This document shows positions 51,342 through 60,054 of a stretch of 64,000 nucleotides of DNA, in pieces. The position numbers and the translations under genes were made by a program. The notes beneath the pieces were generated by a model, which saw only the letters and a program-made list of their open reading frames with translations, was not told where the DNA came from and made no database searches. Every line of letters begins with the position of its first letter. Positions within the stretch are counted from its first letter, which is position 1. Origin of the DNA: Luteolibacter arcticus (GTDB taxonomy: Bacteria > Verrucomicrobiota > Verrucomicrobiia > Verrucomicrobiales > Akkermansiaceae); contig NZ_JAPDDT010000005.1 in assembly GCF_025950235.1 (NCBI RefSeq), forward strand, positions 124,001 through 188,000, given 5' to 3'.

Positions 51342-54032
51342 ATGAAATCCACCCTTTCACTCGCCCTGATCGCCACCGCAGCCGCTGGCCCGCTGGAAAT
51401 CCGCTACGACCGGCCACCCGGCGCGACCCAGTCCGGTGGCGGCGGAGCCTCGTTTGGCGACGCGAATTCCGCGACCTCTTCCAACTGGGAGGGCGGTGCC
51501 CAACCGGTCGGCAACGGCCGCATCGGCGCGATGATCTTCGGCAACCCTTCCCGCGAGCGCATCCAGTTCAACGACATCACGCTTTGGACAGGCGGCGACA
51601 ATCACTCCGGCGGCTACGACGTCAACGAATTCGGCTGCTACCAGAATTTCGGCGACCTGTTCATCGAACTCGATGGTGCGGCCTCGGCTCATCCCCCCGG
51701 GACCTGTGCCAGCGGTCAGGTCCCCTACAACGCCAACGAAGGCCCGGCGGCCGCGGCCGATGGCAACGCGGCCACCAAGTGGTGCATTGAGCCCAAGGGC
51801 AAGGACGTGGTCTGGCAGATCGAGTTGCCCGAGGCGGAGATCATTCACACCTACGCCTTCACCTCCGGAGGCGACGTGCCGGAACGCGATCCGCAGCAGT
51901 GGCGGCTGGAAGGTTCGCTCGATGGCAAGACGTGGAACGTGCTGCACGAGATGAAGGACCAGAAGCCCTTCGCCGGTCGTGGTGAAACGAAGAACTTCAC
52001 CCTCCCGCTCGGCGGCAAGCGAGCGCCGCTCAAGCACTATCGCCTGACCTTCCCGCCGAATCCCGGCGTCAGCCATTTCCAGCTCGCCGAAATCACGCTC
52101 GGCAAGCCGCCCGGCGCGCCGGAGAACTACTCGCGGACGCTCGACCTGGCGACCGGCGTCCACACCGTGACTTGGAAGGCCGGCGACGCCACCATCACCC
52201 GCGAGACCTTCGCCAGCCACGCGGACGATGTGATCGTGGTGAACTTCCGCTCGACCGGAAAGCTGGCCGGCAAGCTCCGGCTCGCCGGTGCCCATGGCGA
52301 AACCACCAGCGCGAATGCCAGCGCGCTCGCCTTCACCGGCGAACTCTCTAACAAGCTCCGCTATGCCGCACGGGTTGCAGCCACCAGCGAGGGCGGCACC
52401 TTGGCGGCAAAGGAGAATGCGCTCACCTTCCGCGACACCGGCGCGCTCACCTTGATCCTCTCCGCCGGCACCGACTACGCCATGGACCCGGCCAAGAAGT
52501 TCCGCTCCGGTGCGGATCCGGTGGAAGCCGCTGCCGGCAAGGCGAAGGTCGCGCTTGCCCGCAAGTACGATGACCTTCGTACTCGTCACGTGGCCGAGTT
52601 CCAGAAGCTCATGGGCCGCGTGACGCTCGACCTCGGCGAGGCCAAGGCAGGCGACATCAAGGTCCGTCTGGAGGCCTACAAGAAGGGCAGCGAGGACCCG
52701 GCGCTCGAAGCGCTGATGTTCCACTACGGCCGCTACCTGCTGCTGTCCTCCTCGCGCCATTCGCTGCCGGCCAACCTCCAAGGCCTGTGGAACGACAGCA
52801 ATAAGCCGGCCTGGTATGCCGACTACCATACCAACATCAACATCCAGATGAACTACTGGCAGGCCGAGCCGGCGAACCTCGCCGAGTGCGCGAAGCCGCT
52901 GCACGACTGGGTGATCGCCAGCATCCCCGGCAGCCGCGCTGCCACGGTGAAGGCCTTCGGCGAGAAGACGCCCGGCTGGACCATGCGCACCTCGGTGAAC
53001 GCTTCCGGCGGCAATGGCTGGGAGTGGAATCTGCCCTCGTCCGCGTGGCTCGCGCGGCATTTCTGGGATTACTACGCTTTCACCGGTGACGCGAAGTTCC
53101 TCAAGGAGAAGGCCTGGCCGATCTTCACGGACGTCTCGGAGTTCTGGCTCGATCACCTCGTGGAAAAGGACGGCAAGCTGGTCGTTCCGAAGGGTTGGTC
53201 GCCCGAGCACGGTCCGCGCGAGGATGGCGTCGCCCACGACCAACAGATCGTGTGGGATCTCTTCACCTTCACGCTCGATGCGGCGAAGGAACTCAAGATC
53301 GACGACGCCCTGACCAAGAAGATCAGCGCAGCCCGCGAGAAGCTGTTAGGCCCGCAGATCGGCTCGTGGGGCCAGCTGATGGAGTGGACGACCGAGCGAC
53401 CGGACCTGGAAAAGAGCGGCCATCGCCACACCTCCCACCTTTACGCCGTCTATCCCGGCAACCAGATCAACGTGAGCCGCACCCCGGACCTCGCGAAAGC
53501 CGCCGCGCTGTCGCTCGAAACCCGTGGCACCTCCGGTGACTCGCGGCGCTCGTGGACCTGGGCTTGGCGCACCGCACTGTGGGCGCGCCTCGGTGAAGGC
53601 GACAAGGCGCAGGCGATGATCCGCGGCCTGCTCACCCACAACACGCTCGATAATCTTTATACCACCCACCCGCCATTCCAGATCGACGGCAACCTCGGCA
53701 TCACCGCCGGCATCTGCGAGATGCTCGTGCAATCGCACGCCGGTGAAGTGGCGATCCTGCCGACCTTGCCGAAGGGCTGGCCGACCGGTTCTGTCAAAGG
53801 CCTGAGCGCGCGCGGGGGCTTCGAGGTGGATGCCGCGTGGAAGGAGGGCAAGCTCTCCGAAGCGACGCTGAAGTCCCTGTTAGGAAAGGAACTGGTGCTG
53901 CGCCTGTCCGGCAATCCCGCGAAGGTCACGCTCACCCGTGGCGATGGCAAGGCGGTTGAACTCGCCGCGAAGGACGGCGTGTTCCGCCTCCCCACCACGA
54001 AGGGCGAGAGCTATCGGGTGGCATTACCCTGA
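51342..54032 (+). CDS. Secreted GH95 alpha-L-fucosidase with inserted F5/8C-like module
   Basis: 896 residues with a signal peptide (MKSTLSLALIATAAAG). The GH95 N-domain starts with WEGGAQPVGNGRIGAM and is interrupted at about 120-265 by a module resembling F5/8 type C (discoidin) domains (AAADGNAATKWCI, DPQQWRLEGSLDGKTW, HFQLAEITLG). The catalytic (alpha/alpha)6 barrel follows with HTNINIQMNYW (N498, N500), SPEHGP (E622, general acid) and DGNLGITAG (D782). It removes alpha-1,2-type fucose from glycans in the periplasm or outside. The insertion likely adds carbohydrate binding. Upstream divergent gene is rlmN; a terminator follows at 54165. Confidence 0.93.
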   Translation: MKSTLSLALIATAAAGPLEIRYDRPPGATQSGGGGASFGDANSATSSNWEGGAQPVGNGRIGAMIFGNPSRERIQFNDITLWTGGDNHSGGYDVNEFGCYQNFGDLFIELDGAASAHPPGTCASGQVPYNANEGPAAAADGNAATKWCIEPKGKDVVWQIELPEAEIIHTYAFTSGGDVPERDPQQWRLEGSLDGKTWNVLHEMKDQKPFAGRGETKNFTLPLGGKRAPLKHYRLTFPPNPGVSHFQLAEITLGKPPGAPENYSRTLDLATGVHTVTWKAGDATITRETFASHADDVIVVNFRSTGKLAGKLRLAGAHGETTSANASALAFTGELSNKLRYAARVAATSEGGTLAAKENALTFRDTGALTLILSAGTDYAMDPAKKFRSGADPVEAAAGKAKVALARKYDDLRTRHVAEFQKLMGRVTLDLGEAKAGDIKVRLEAYKKGSEDPALEALMFHYGRYLLLSSSRHSLPANLQGLWNDSNKPAWYADYHTNINIQMNYWQAEPANLAECAKPLHDWVIASIPGSRAATVKAFGEKTPGWTMRTSVNASGGNGWEWNLPSSAWLARHFWDYYAFTGDAKFLKEKAWPIFTDVSEFWLDHLVEKDGKLVVPKGWSPEHGPREDGVAHDQQIVWDLFTFTLDAAKELKIDDALTKKISAAREKLLGPQIGSWGQLMEWTTERPDLEKSGHRHTSHLYAVYPGNQINVSRTPDLAKAAALSLETRGTSGDSRRSWTWAWRTALWARLGEGDKAQAMIRGLLTHNTLDNLYTTHPPFQIDGNLGITAGICEMLVQSHAGEVAILPTLPKGWPTGSVKGLSARGGFEVDAAWKEGKLSEATLKSLLGKELVLRLSGNPAKVTLTRGDGKAVELAAKDGVFRLPTTKGESYRVALP

Positions 54033-54042
54033 TGGTTCGATT

Positions 54043-54144
54043 CAAGTTGAAAGTAGTCCCGGCTTCAGCCGGACTGAATCGTCCAAAGAGCCTCGCATAG
54101 CCAGAGTCCGGCTGAAGCCGGGACAACACGCCCTTGAAGCGGGA
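54043..54144. repeat. REP-like inverted repeat, copy 2
   Basis: The arms GTCCCGGCTTCAGCCGGACT (54056-54075) and AGTCCGGCTGAAGCCGGGAC (54105-54124) are perfect reverse complements over 20 bases. The left flank (CAAGTTGAAAGTA) and right flank (CCTTGAAGCG) resemble copy 1 at 50018-50117. The centre (29 bases) is unrelated. It follows the GH95 stop by about 10 bases. Confidence 0.85.
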
Positions 54145-54164
54145 CTTCTCTGAAAAACAAGAAA

Positions 54165-54192
54165 GCACCGGCCCCACGGCCGGTGCTTCGTT
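54165..54192. terminator. Bidirectional intrinsic terminator
   Basis: GCACCGGCC (54165-54173) and GGCCGGTGC (54178-54186) form a perfect 9-bp stem with a CCAC loop, followed by TTCGTTT on the plus strand. On the left, AAAAACAAGAAA would supply a U-rich tail for the opposite strand. It lies between the convergent GH95 gene and the beta-strand repeat gene ending at 54221. Confidence 0.85.
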
Positions 54193-54220
54193 TAACCCAA
54201 TTTGTTACCCAGGAGAGGAC

Positions 54221-57202
54221 TCAGTTCTCGGTGCCGCTGACGCGGACGAATTTCTTCGCGCCATCGACGGGCACGGTGGCTTCCATGCGGGTGTAGTCCG
54301 CTGGCACACCGTTCTGATCAGTCGCCACTGCAGGGGTGACGCCACTGGCCGGCCAAAGGACCTCGGTCAGCGTCGTGCTTTCCTGAAGCTGATAGGTCGC
54401 GCCGGTAGTCCGTTGGTTCCACCGGACGATGAGGTTCGTGGCAGAGCCAGCCACCTGAACCAGCGCGCCATTGTTGGCCACCGGTGACGTGCCAAAGAGG
54501 TATTCGCTCTCGTTGGTAAAGCCGTCGCCGTCAGGGTCATCAGCGCGGTCGCGATCGTCGGGATTGGTGATCTGCGCGGCCCAAGCCACGTAGGGATTCG
54601 CGACTCCACCAGTGATGACGAAGAGGGTGCCGGTGCCCTCCAGCCGATCGCTGGTGTTCGGTGCACCGGAGCCGACCGCCCCCCACACGCCCGCCGCCAT
54701 CTGGGTGCCCGCGAGCGTGAGCGTGTCCACGGTGTCCTGCGCCGCATGATTGAGACGGAGCAGCGCATCGGTCGCCACCGTCACGTCGCTGTCGTCGGCG
54801 AAGAACGGCGCTTCCACGATGAGACGGCCGCCATTGACGGTGGTGTTGCCGGTATAGCCGACGTTCAAGGGCAGGGCCGAAGCGGCAAGGGTGATGTCGT
54901 TGCCGAAGACCTTGGTGACGTTCGCGGCCCCTGTGATCGGACCACTCAGCACCATCGCTCCGCCACCGGCATCGAGGCTAACATTGCCTTGGAAGGCGAG
55001 CGCTCCGGTCCAGGTGCCCGTGCCGGCACCTTGGTTGTGAAGCGTGCCGCCGCTTTCCACCGTGACCGGAGTCGCGATGGAAAGGACGCCGAAGGTGCCG
55101 ACGCGCGCGCCGCTCTTCACGGTGACCGTGCCAGTCGCGCCGCCCCAGGCATTCGCGGTATTCTCCGCCCACACGGTGCCGGCGTTGATCACGAAGTGGA
55201 TCGGGGTGCCGCTGGCATCGCCGCGGAAGCCCATGTCGCAGGTGCCAACCTTGGTCAGCGTGTGGCCATTGCCGGTGATGGTGCCCCCGCCCGGTGCGAT
55301 GTCGAAGCGGCCGGCACTGCTGCCGATGGTGGCATTGCCCGTCAGGGTGAGGTGCTTCACGCTGGAATTGAAACCGGCGACGGTGGCGGAGGAATTGATG
55401 ATCGCACCCGCACCTCCGGGCCCGCTGCCGGCCAGGGTGTAGGAATGGATGGCACCGGGGGTCTTGCCGTTGAGGTCCACCTGCCCACCCGCGGCGATGG
55501 CGATGCCAGAGGTCGCGCCGAATGCCTGGTTGTCGCCGAACTTCAGCACGCCCGAGTTCACGGCGATAGGGCCGGTGAAGGTGCTGGAAGTTCCACCGAG
55601 GGTCACGGTGCCCGTGCCATTCACGGCGAAACCGGTGCCGCCGGCAAAGCCCGAGCCTGCGCCATCGATGAGCCAGTCCTGCGCGCCCGCGAACGACACC
55701 GTGCCGGCCTGGATATTCCCGCTGAGAAGTACGGTGGTTACCGTACTAGTGTCATTGAAGGCGACATTGTCATTCGCCGCGAAGGCCACGTCCGCGTCCG
55801 AGGCGTCCTTGAAATTGAGATCCGGGGCGGTATTTCCCCAGAATGCGCTCTCGCCGCCGGTCCACGTGAGATTGCGGGCCACCGGCGGCGGGCCGACTCG
55901 AATGACGCCGGTGCCGGCGAAGAAGGTGTCGTTCACATTCGTCGCGGTGGACGCCGATGAGCCCCAGGTGCCCGCTCCGGCCGGAGTGCCGCCCAGATCG
56001 AGTTCATCGACGATGTCCTCGATGCCATGAGCGAGATCGACCAACGCATCGGTGGCGATGGTGAGCTTGCTGCTGTCGTGCAAAAACGCGGCGTTAAACA
56101 CCAGCGTCCCGGCGGTGACCTTCGTGTCGCCCGAGTAGGTGCAGGCACCGCTCAGGATGAGCGAACCGGTGCCGAGTTTTTCCACGCCACCGACGCCGGA
56201 AAGCGGACTGGTGGTGGTGACGTCGAAGCCGTTGCTATCGAAGCGCATGCCGCCGGCCAGCAGGTTGACGGATTGGTTTCCACCGGTGCCGGTGAACCCG
56301 GCGAAGTAGTTCGCGCTCGCTCCCTCGGCAACGATCTTGCCGCCGTTGAGATTGAGCGAGCCATTGCCCGCACCGAAGCGTTGGATGCCGGATGCGGTGA
56401 CAGTGCCGCCGTTGATGTTGAAGGCATTTGCCATGTTGCTCCCGACGACGCCACCGAAGTTCGGCGCCCCGCCCACCCAGATCGGCGCGGCAGCGGCAAT
56501 CCCCGCCGTGTAGCTCAGGGTGGCATTGTCCTGGATCGTTACCACGCCAGAGCCCGTGCCGCGGCCGATGGCGAAGTCGGTGGTCCCGTCTTTCCGGACA
56601 TAGGTCCACGAGGCGCTGTCCTTCAGGACGAGTACCCCGCTGCCGTTGTTATTGCCGCCGATCCAGAGCTCGCGGCCATTGCCGTTCTGATCCATTTGGA
56701 CGGCGGCGCTGCCGGAGACGGTCATGGTCGCACCGGTCACTCCGGCGACGGAGCCGAGCGTGAGCTTCGGGAAATGCACGATGGCGGTTCCCGAGATGTT
56801 GATTTGGCCGTTGGTCGCCGCGATGCGCGCATCGGTGGGAACAGTGACGGTGCCGCTCGAAATATTGAACACGCCGGTGCCGCCGGTGACCTGCAGGTTG
56901 TTCGAGTTCAGCGTGCCGCCGGAGACTTCCACGATGCCGTTGCTGGCCGGGATGTTGTTGAGGAAGCCAGTGGCAGGGGCAATCACTCCGGCACTGATCT
57001 GGATCGTTCCGCCGTTGGTCAACTGCGCGTTGTCGGCAGCCACGGGCGTGATGTCCGTGCTCCAGTTCGTGTTCACGTTATAGGGACCGGTCGTGCCGTC
57101 CCACGAGTAGGTGGCGGCGTGCACGAACGTCGTGCCAGTGAAGGCGAGGGCTGTCGCCAGGCAAGCGGCCCGGGTCAGCGGAATGGGTTGGATGGGTCTC
57201 AT
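54221..57202 (-). CDS. Large secreted beta-strand-repeat protein (autotransporter-associated repeats)
   Basis: 993 residues with a signal peptide (ending TTFVHAATYS). The body is a long series of beta-helix-like repeats of autotransporter-associated type: GGTIQISAGVI, VEVSGGTLNSNNLQV, KLGTGSLILSGACTYSGDTKV, GTGTVTLGGTSSTFTGPI. The C-terminus contains a calcium-binding TSP3-like motif (DRADDPDGDGFTNESEYLF) and a domain ending KKFVRVSG, but no PEP-CTERM tail and no autotransporter barrel. How it is held at the surface is therefore unclear. It lies 39 bases from a second beta-strand repeat gene on the same strand, so the two are likely co-expressed surface or matrix proteins. Confidence 0.88.
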   Translation of the reverse strand: MRPIQPIPLTRAACLATALAFTGTTFVHAATYSWDGTTGPYNVNTNWSTDITPVAADNAQLTNGGTIQISAGVIAPATGFLNNIPASNGIVEVSGGTLNSNNLQVTGGTGVFNISSGTVTVPTDARIAATNGQINISGTAIVHFPKLTLGSVAGVTGATMTVSGSAAVQMDQNGNGRELWIGGNNNGSGVLVLKDSASWTYVRKDGTTDFAIGRGTGSGVVTIQDNATLSYTAGIAAAAPIWVGGAPNFGGVVGSNMANAFNINGGTVTASGIQRFGAGNGSLNLNGGKIVAEGASANYFAGFTGTGGNQSVNLLAGGMRFDSNGFDVTTTSPLSGVGGVEKLGTGSLILSGACTYSGDTKVTAGTLVFNAAFLHDSSKLTIATDALVDLAHGIEDIVDELDLGGTPAGAGTWGSSASTATNVNDTFFAGTGVIRVGPPPVARNLTWTGGESAFWGNTAPDLNFKDASDADVAFAANDNVAFNDTSTVTTVLLSGNIQAGTVSFAGAQDWLIDGAGSGFAGGTGFAVNGTGTVTLGGTSSTFTGPIAVNSGVLKFGDNQAFGATSGIAIAAGGQVDLNGKTPGAIHSYTLAGSGPGGAGAIINSSATVAGFNSSVKHLTLTGNATIGSSAGRFDIAPGGGTITGNGHTLTKVGTCDMGFRGDASGTPIHFVINAGTVWAENTANAWGGATGTVTVKSGARVGTFGVLSIATPVTVESGGTLHNQGAGTGTWTGALAFQGNVSLDAGGGAMVLSGPITGAANVTKVFGNDITLAASALPLNVGYTGNTTVNGGRLIVEAPFFADDSDVTVATDALLRLNHAAQDTVDTLTLAGTQMAAGVWGAVGSGAPNTSDRLEGTGTLFVITGGVANPYVAWAAQITNPDDRDRADDPDGDGFTNESEYLFGTSPVANNGALVQVAGSATNLIVRWNQRTTGATYQLQESTTLTEVLWPASGVTPAVATDQNGVPADYTRMEATVPVDGAKKFVRVSGTEN

Positions 57203-57241
57203 GGTCGATTGGGTTCAGGGTTCTTGGGAAAAGGGGTTGGT

Positions 57242-59071
57242 TCACCGGCGGCGACGGCGCAGCAGGCCGAGCAGGCCCAGCGAGCCGATCAAGGCGGCAC
57301 CGGGCTCCGGCACAGCGGTCCAGACGAGGTAGTGGTCACCGTCCGTCTTGCTCATCGCGAAGCTGCCGAAGCCGGCGGAGGACAGCGCGTTCGCATCGAG
57401 GCTCACGCTGCCGAGCGAGAAGTCGCCTCCGCCATCCGTGGCGGATCCGCTCACATCGATGACCCGCCAGCTTTGATCGCTGGCCCAGAAGCCATCGTTG
57501 AAATCCACCGTCGAGCCCGCGGCATTGAAGACGAGGTTGATGGTCGCGCCGGAGTTCACGATGACGGCTCCGCCGCTGACATCGATCGCGTCGTAGCCGG
57601 TAGCCAGGCCGCGGTCGGCGGTCGTGTTCGCGACCAGTTCCCAAGCGACCACGCCCGTGGAGAGATACTCGAGCCCCGAGGAAAAGGTCTGCAGCCCGGG
57701 ACTCGCGCCCACGGCATGGGTCCCGGCAATCGTGGTGCTTCCCCCGATGGTCCCGATGCCCGAGAGCGTGGCTCCGTCATCGATGGTCACCGCCCCGGCG
57801 AGCGCGGCACCCGCGCCGAGATGAAGCGTGCCGCTTTCGACAGCGGTGGCACCGGCATAGCTGTTAGAGCCGGTGAGGGTCAGTGTGCCGCTGCCCTGCT
57901 TGGTCAGGCCGCCGCTGCCCGACATCGCGTTGGTGATGGTCACCTCGTTGCCATTGGTGTCGAGTTTCAGCCCGCCGGCCTGCAAGTTGACGAAGGCTCC
58001 CTGGAGGAAGTTCGAATTGGTCGCGTGGCTGACGGCCTTCAACGTGCCGCCATTGGCGTTGATCACGTTCGCGGTCGCACTCGCCGCCACGGTGCTGGAG
58101 CCGAGGCGGATGGAGCCGGTGGACACCGTGCCGCCGTTGAGGTTCACGATCCCGATCATCGCGCTCGCCGAATTGTCACCGCCGAGCACGATGCGATTCG
58201 CGCTGAGCGTCGAGGTGCCGGACATCGTCAACGTGCCCTTGTTGCCCGTGGTGTTCCCGAACTGGCCGACCGACAGGACATACCCGCTGCTGTTGAACTG
58301 CGCGGTGTCGCTCAGGGTGAGGTTGCCGCTGCCGCCGTTGTTGCCGAGGTAGATGTTCGTCGTGCCGGTGCCGTTGGCGTTGAAGATCGCCCCGCCGGAG
58401 AGCGTGATGTTGCCGGTGCCATTCCCGGTGCCGATGCGGAGCCCGGCGGAGTTCGTGCTGAAGGTGCCGCCAGTCATCAGGATGCCGCCGGTGCCACCGC
58501 TTGTGGTGCCAAGCTGGATCTGCCCCGTGCCGGTATGGCTGAAGCTGCCGGAGGAAACCGTGATCGCTCCATTCGCGCCGCCGGCCACGCCGATGGTGAT
58601 GGCGGACCCGCTGTAGGTCGCCCCGCCGCCGGTCACATTGAAGCGCGCGTTGCTGCCATTGCCCCACGTGAAGAAGGACATCGAAACCGTGCCGCCGCTG
58701 AGATTGTAGGTTGGGTTCCGCGAACCGCCGCCGCCACCGAAGCCGAGCGTAGTCAGCGTGAGCGAGCCGCCGCTTTGATTGAAGACGGTCGCACCGCTGG
58801 TCTGGTTCAGGTTCAGCGCATTGAGCGTGACGGTATCGGTGGAGAGGAAATGGATCACCGAGCCGGCCCCGTCGGAGCTGGCGTTGTCGGCCGCGCCATT
58901 CGGCACATTCACGCCGCCGGTCCAGTTGATGGCGTCGCTGTAGTTGCCGCTGGTGCCCGCGATCCACGAGTTGCTGGCGGCCGGGGCGGCACCGCCCGAC
59001 ACTGCGAGGGCGGTGAGAAGGAGGGAGAGGCGCTTGGGAAGAAGGCGCGGGTTTTCTGAGGTCGGGGTCAT
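57242..59071 (-). CDS. Secreted beta-strand-repeat protein with PEP-CTERM anchor
   Basis: 609 residues from the ATG at 59071; the upstream in-frame extension lacks coding character and the signal peptide (RLSLLLTALAVSGGAAPA) begins only here. The mature protein has beta-helix repeats of the same kind as the 54221-57202 product (LSGGTVSMSFFTWGNGSN, SGGLTKQGSGTLTLTGSNS, YAGATAVESGTLHLGAG). It ends with a PEP-CTERM-type tail: VPEPGAALIGSLGLLGLL then RRRRR, for exosortase sorting. Probably a surface or exopolysaccharide-associated protein. It lies upstream of the larger repeat protein and is probably the first gene of a two-gene unit. Confidence 0.9.
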   Translation of the reverse strand: MTPTSENPRLLPKRLSLLLTALAVSGGAAPAASNSWIAGTSGNYSDAINWTGGVNVPNGAADNASSDGAGSVIHFLSTDTVTLNALNLNQTSGATVFNQSGGSLTLTTLGFGGGGGSRNPTYNLSGGTVSMSFFTWGNGSNARFNVTGGGATYSGSAITIGVAGGANGAITVSSGSFSHTGTGQIQLGTTSGGTGGILMTGGTFSTNSAGLRIGTGNGTGNITLSGGAIFNANGTGTTNIYLGNNGGSGNLTLSDTAQFNSSGYVLSVGQFGNTTGNKGTLTMSGTSTLSANRIVLGGDNSASAMIGIVNLNGGTVSTGSIRLGSSTVAASATANVINANGGTLKAVSHATNSNFLQGAFVNLQAGGLKLDTNGNEVTITNAMSGSGGLTKQGSGTLTLTGSNSYAGATAVESGTLHLGAGAALAGAVTIDDGATLSGIGTIGGSTTIAGTHAVGASPGLQTFSSGLEYLSTGVVAWELVANTTADRGLATGYDAIDVSGGAVIVNSGATINLVFNAAGSTVDFNDGFWASDQSWRVIDVSGSATDGGGDFSLGSVSLDANALSSAGFGSFAMSKTDGDHYLVWTAVPEPGAALIGSLGLLGLLRRRRR

Positions 59072-59382
59072 GGACTTTGGGTTTTGGGAAGTCCCTGGAA
59101 TCGCGCTGTCGGGCGAGCCGATGAAGCGCTTGGGCGGTCCGGGGATTGAAACCAGAGTCACCCCCGACCCCCGGCTGGCAACCCAACGGCTCTTTTCGAG
59201 GCCGTTTCGGACCACTTTCCCGCCCGCGACACGAAATCGGCCGATTTTCAATCACTCGCCCGGGGGATTCCTCTCGCTCCCCGGCTCCAGCCGCCCCCTC
59301 TCCCCCAGTAAGAGGATATGCGCACTAACAGGCTGCTCTAGCGGTGGCAATCGGCAGCGCGAGGGAGTAGGAAGGAGACGCC
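59072..59382. other. 311-base intergenic region between divergent genes
   Basis: No coding frame, RNA gene or strong hairpin stands out. It must hold the promoters of the minus-strand PEP-CTERM gene and the plus-strand gene at 59383. A clear ribosome-binding sequence, AGGAAGGAGA, lies at about 59370-59379 just before the 59383 ATG. An ACTAACAG site near 59323 belongs to the recurring TGTTAG/CTAACA word. Confidence 0.5.
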
Positions 59383-59952
59383 ATGAGAACGACTACTTTT
59401 ACCACCGTGGGGGCGGTTGGCTTGGTCGATTGGCTCAAGCATTCCACACCCCGATTTTCACTCGCGATCGGAGCCAACTGCGGCTGCGACATTTCCCGGC
59501 TCGGCCGCGAAGTCTGCGAATACCTGAACCGGCCCGGCGTCTTGGCCGACGGTCACTGCCGGGCCTTCGACGCGGAGGAAATCCGGCAACTTGCCGGTGA
59601 CCCCTTCTGGCGTCAGTCGGTGCTCGCCGCCGCGGCAAAGCAGGGCATCACGGAAGACTTCCGCTGCGATTTCGAAGCCATGACCCGGGATATCGCGGCC
59701 TTCGGCGGAGCGGTGCTTTCCGGAGAGACCGCGATCGAAGCCACCGCCGACCTCGGCAATGTCTTCCGCGTCTCGCTCTCACACTGCGATCGCTGCTGCC
59801 CGCAAACCGAGCTGATCCTCGATCCCGATGGCTTCACCAATGAAGGCCTCGCCGCGGTCATCGCCAAACGCTTCGCCCGCTGGTGCGAGGAAAAGGTCAC
59901 GCCGAGACGCCCGCGGACGCCAGCCGGATCGCTGGACACCGTTTTCGCCTGA
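59383..59952 (+). CDS. Hypothetical Cys-containing protein
   Basis: 189 residues with a strong ribosome-binding site (AGGAAGGAGA). There is no signal peptide. A Cys-rich site occurs at NCGCD (about 33-36) and another at HCDRCC (about 136-141), which together could bind metal. The middle part (IRQLAGDPFWRQSVLAAAAKQGI) is helical. I recognise no family. It is followed by a hairpin at 59973-59996 and is convergent with the peptidase gene that ends at 60055. A regulatory or metal-binding role is possible but not supported further. Confidence 0.7.
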   Translation: MRTTTFTTVGAVGLVDWLKHSTPRFSLAIGANCGCDISRLGREVCEYLNRPGVLADGHCRAFDAEEIRQLAGDPFWRQSVLAAAAKQGITEDFRCDFEAMTRDIAAFGGAVLSGETAIEATADLGNVFRVSLSHCDRCCPQTELILDPDGFTNEGLAAVIAKRFARWCEEKVTPRRPRTPAGSLDTVFA

Positions 59953-59972
59953 GCGTGGTTTGCATGGATCCG

Positions 59973-59996
59973 TGCTTCCCGCCCCCCTGGGAAGCA
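59973..59996. terminator. Hairpin between convergent genes, possible terminator
   Basis: TGCTTCCC (59973-59980) and GGGAAGCA (59989-59996) form a perfect 8-bp stem with an 8-base C-rich loop. It lies 21 bases after the stop of the 59383 gene and 59 bases before the end of the minus-strand peptidase gene. No U-tract follows, so the terminator call is tentative. Confidence 0.4.
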
Positions 59997-60054
59997 TGGC
60001 TTGCTGATCAAAATCGGGACAACGCCTCGGGCTCCGGAACAAGCCCGCCGTGAA

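Noticed and set aside
51357..53243. A 628-codon open frame antisense to the GH95 gene
   Set aside because: It is the shadow of a gene with conserved catalytic residues; no recognisable protein pattern of its own.
56027..59059. A 1010-codon open frame on the plus strand opposite the beta-strand repeat genes
   Set aside because: It is antisense to two genes with signal peptides and repeats; its residues are Arg/Gly/Ala-rich with no domain, as expected from the GC-rich complement of repeat genes.
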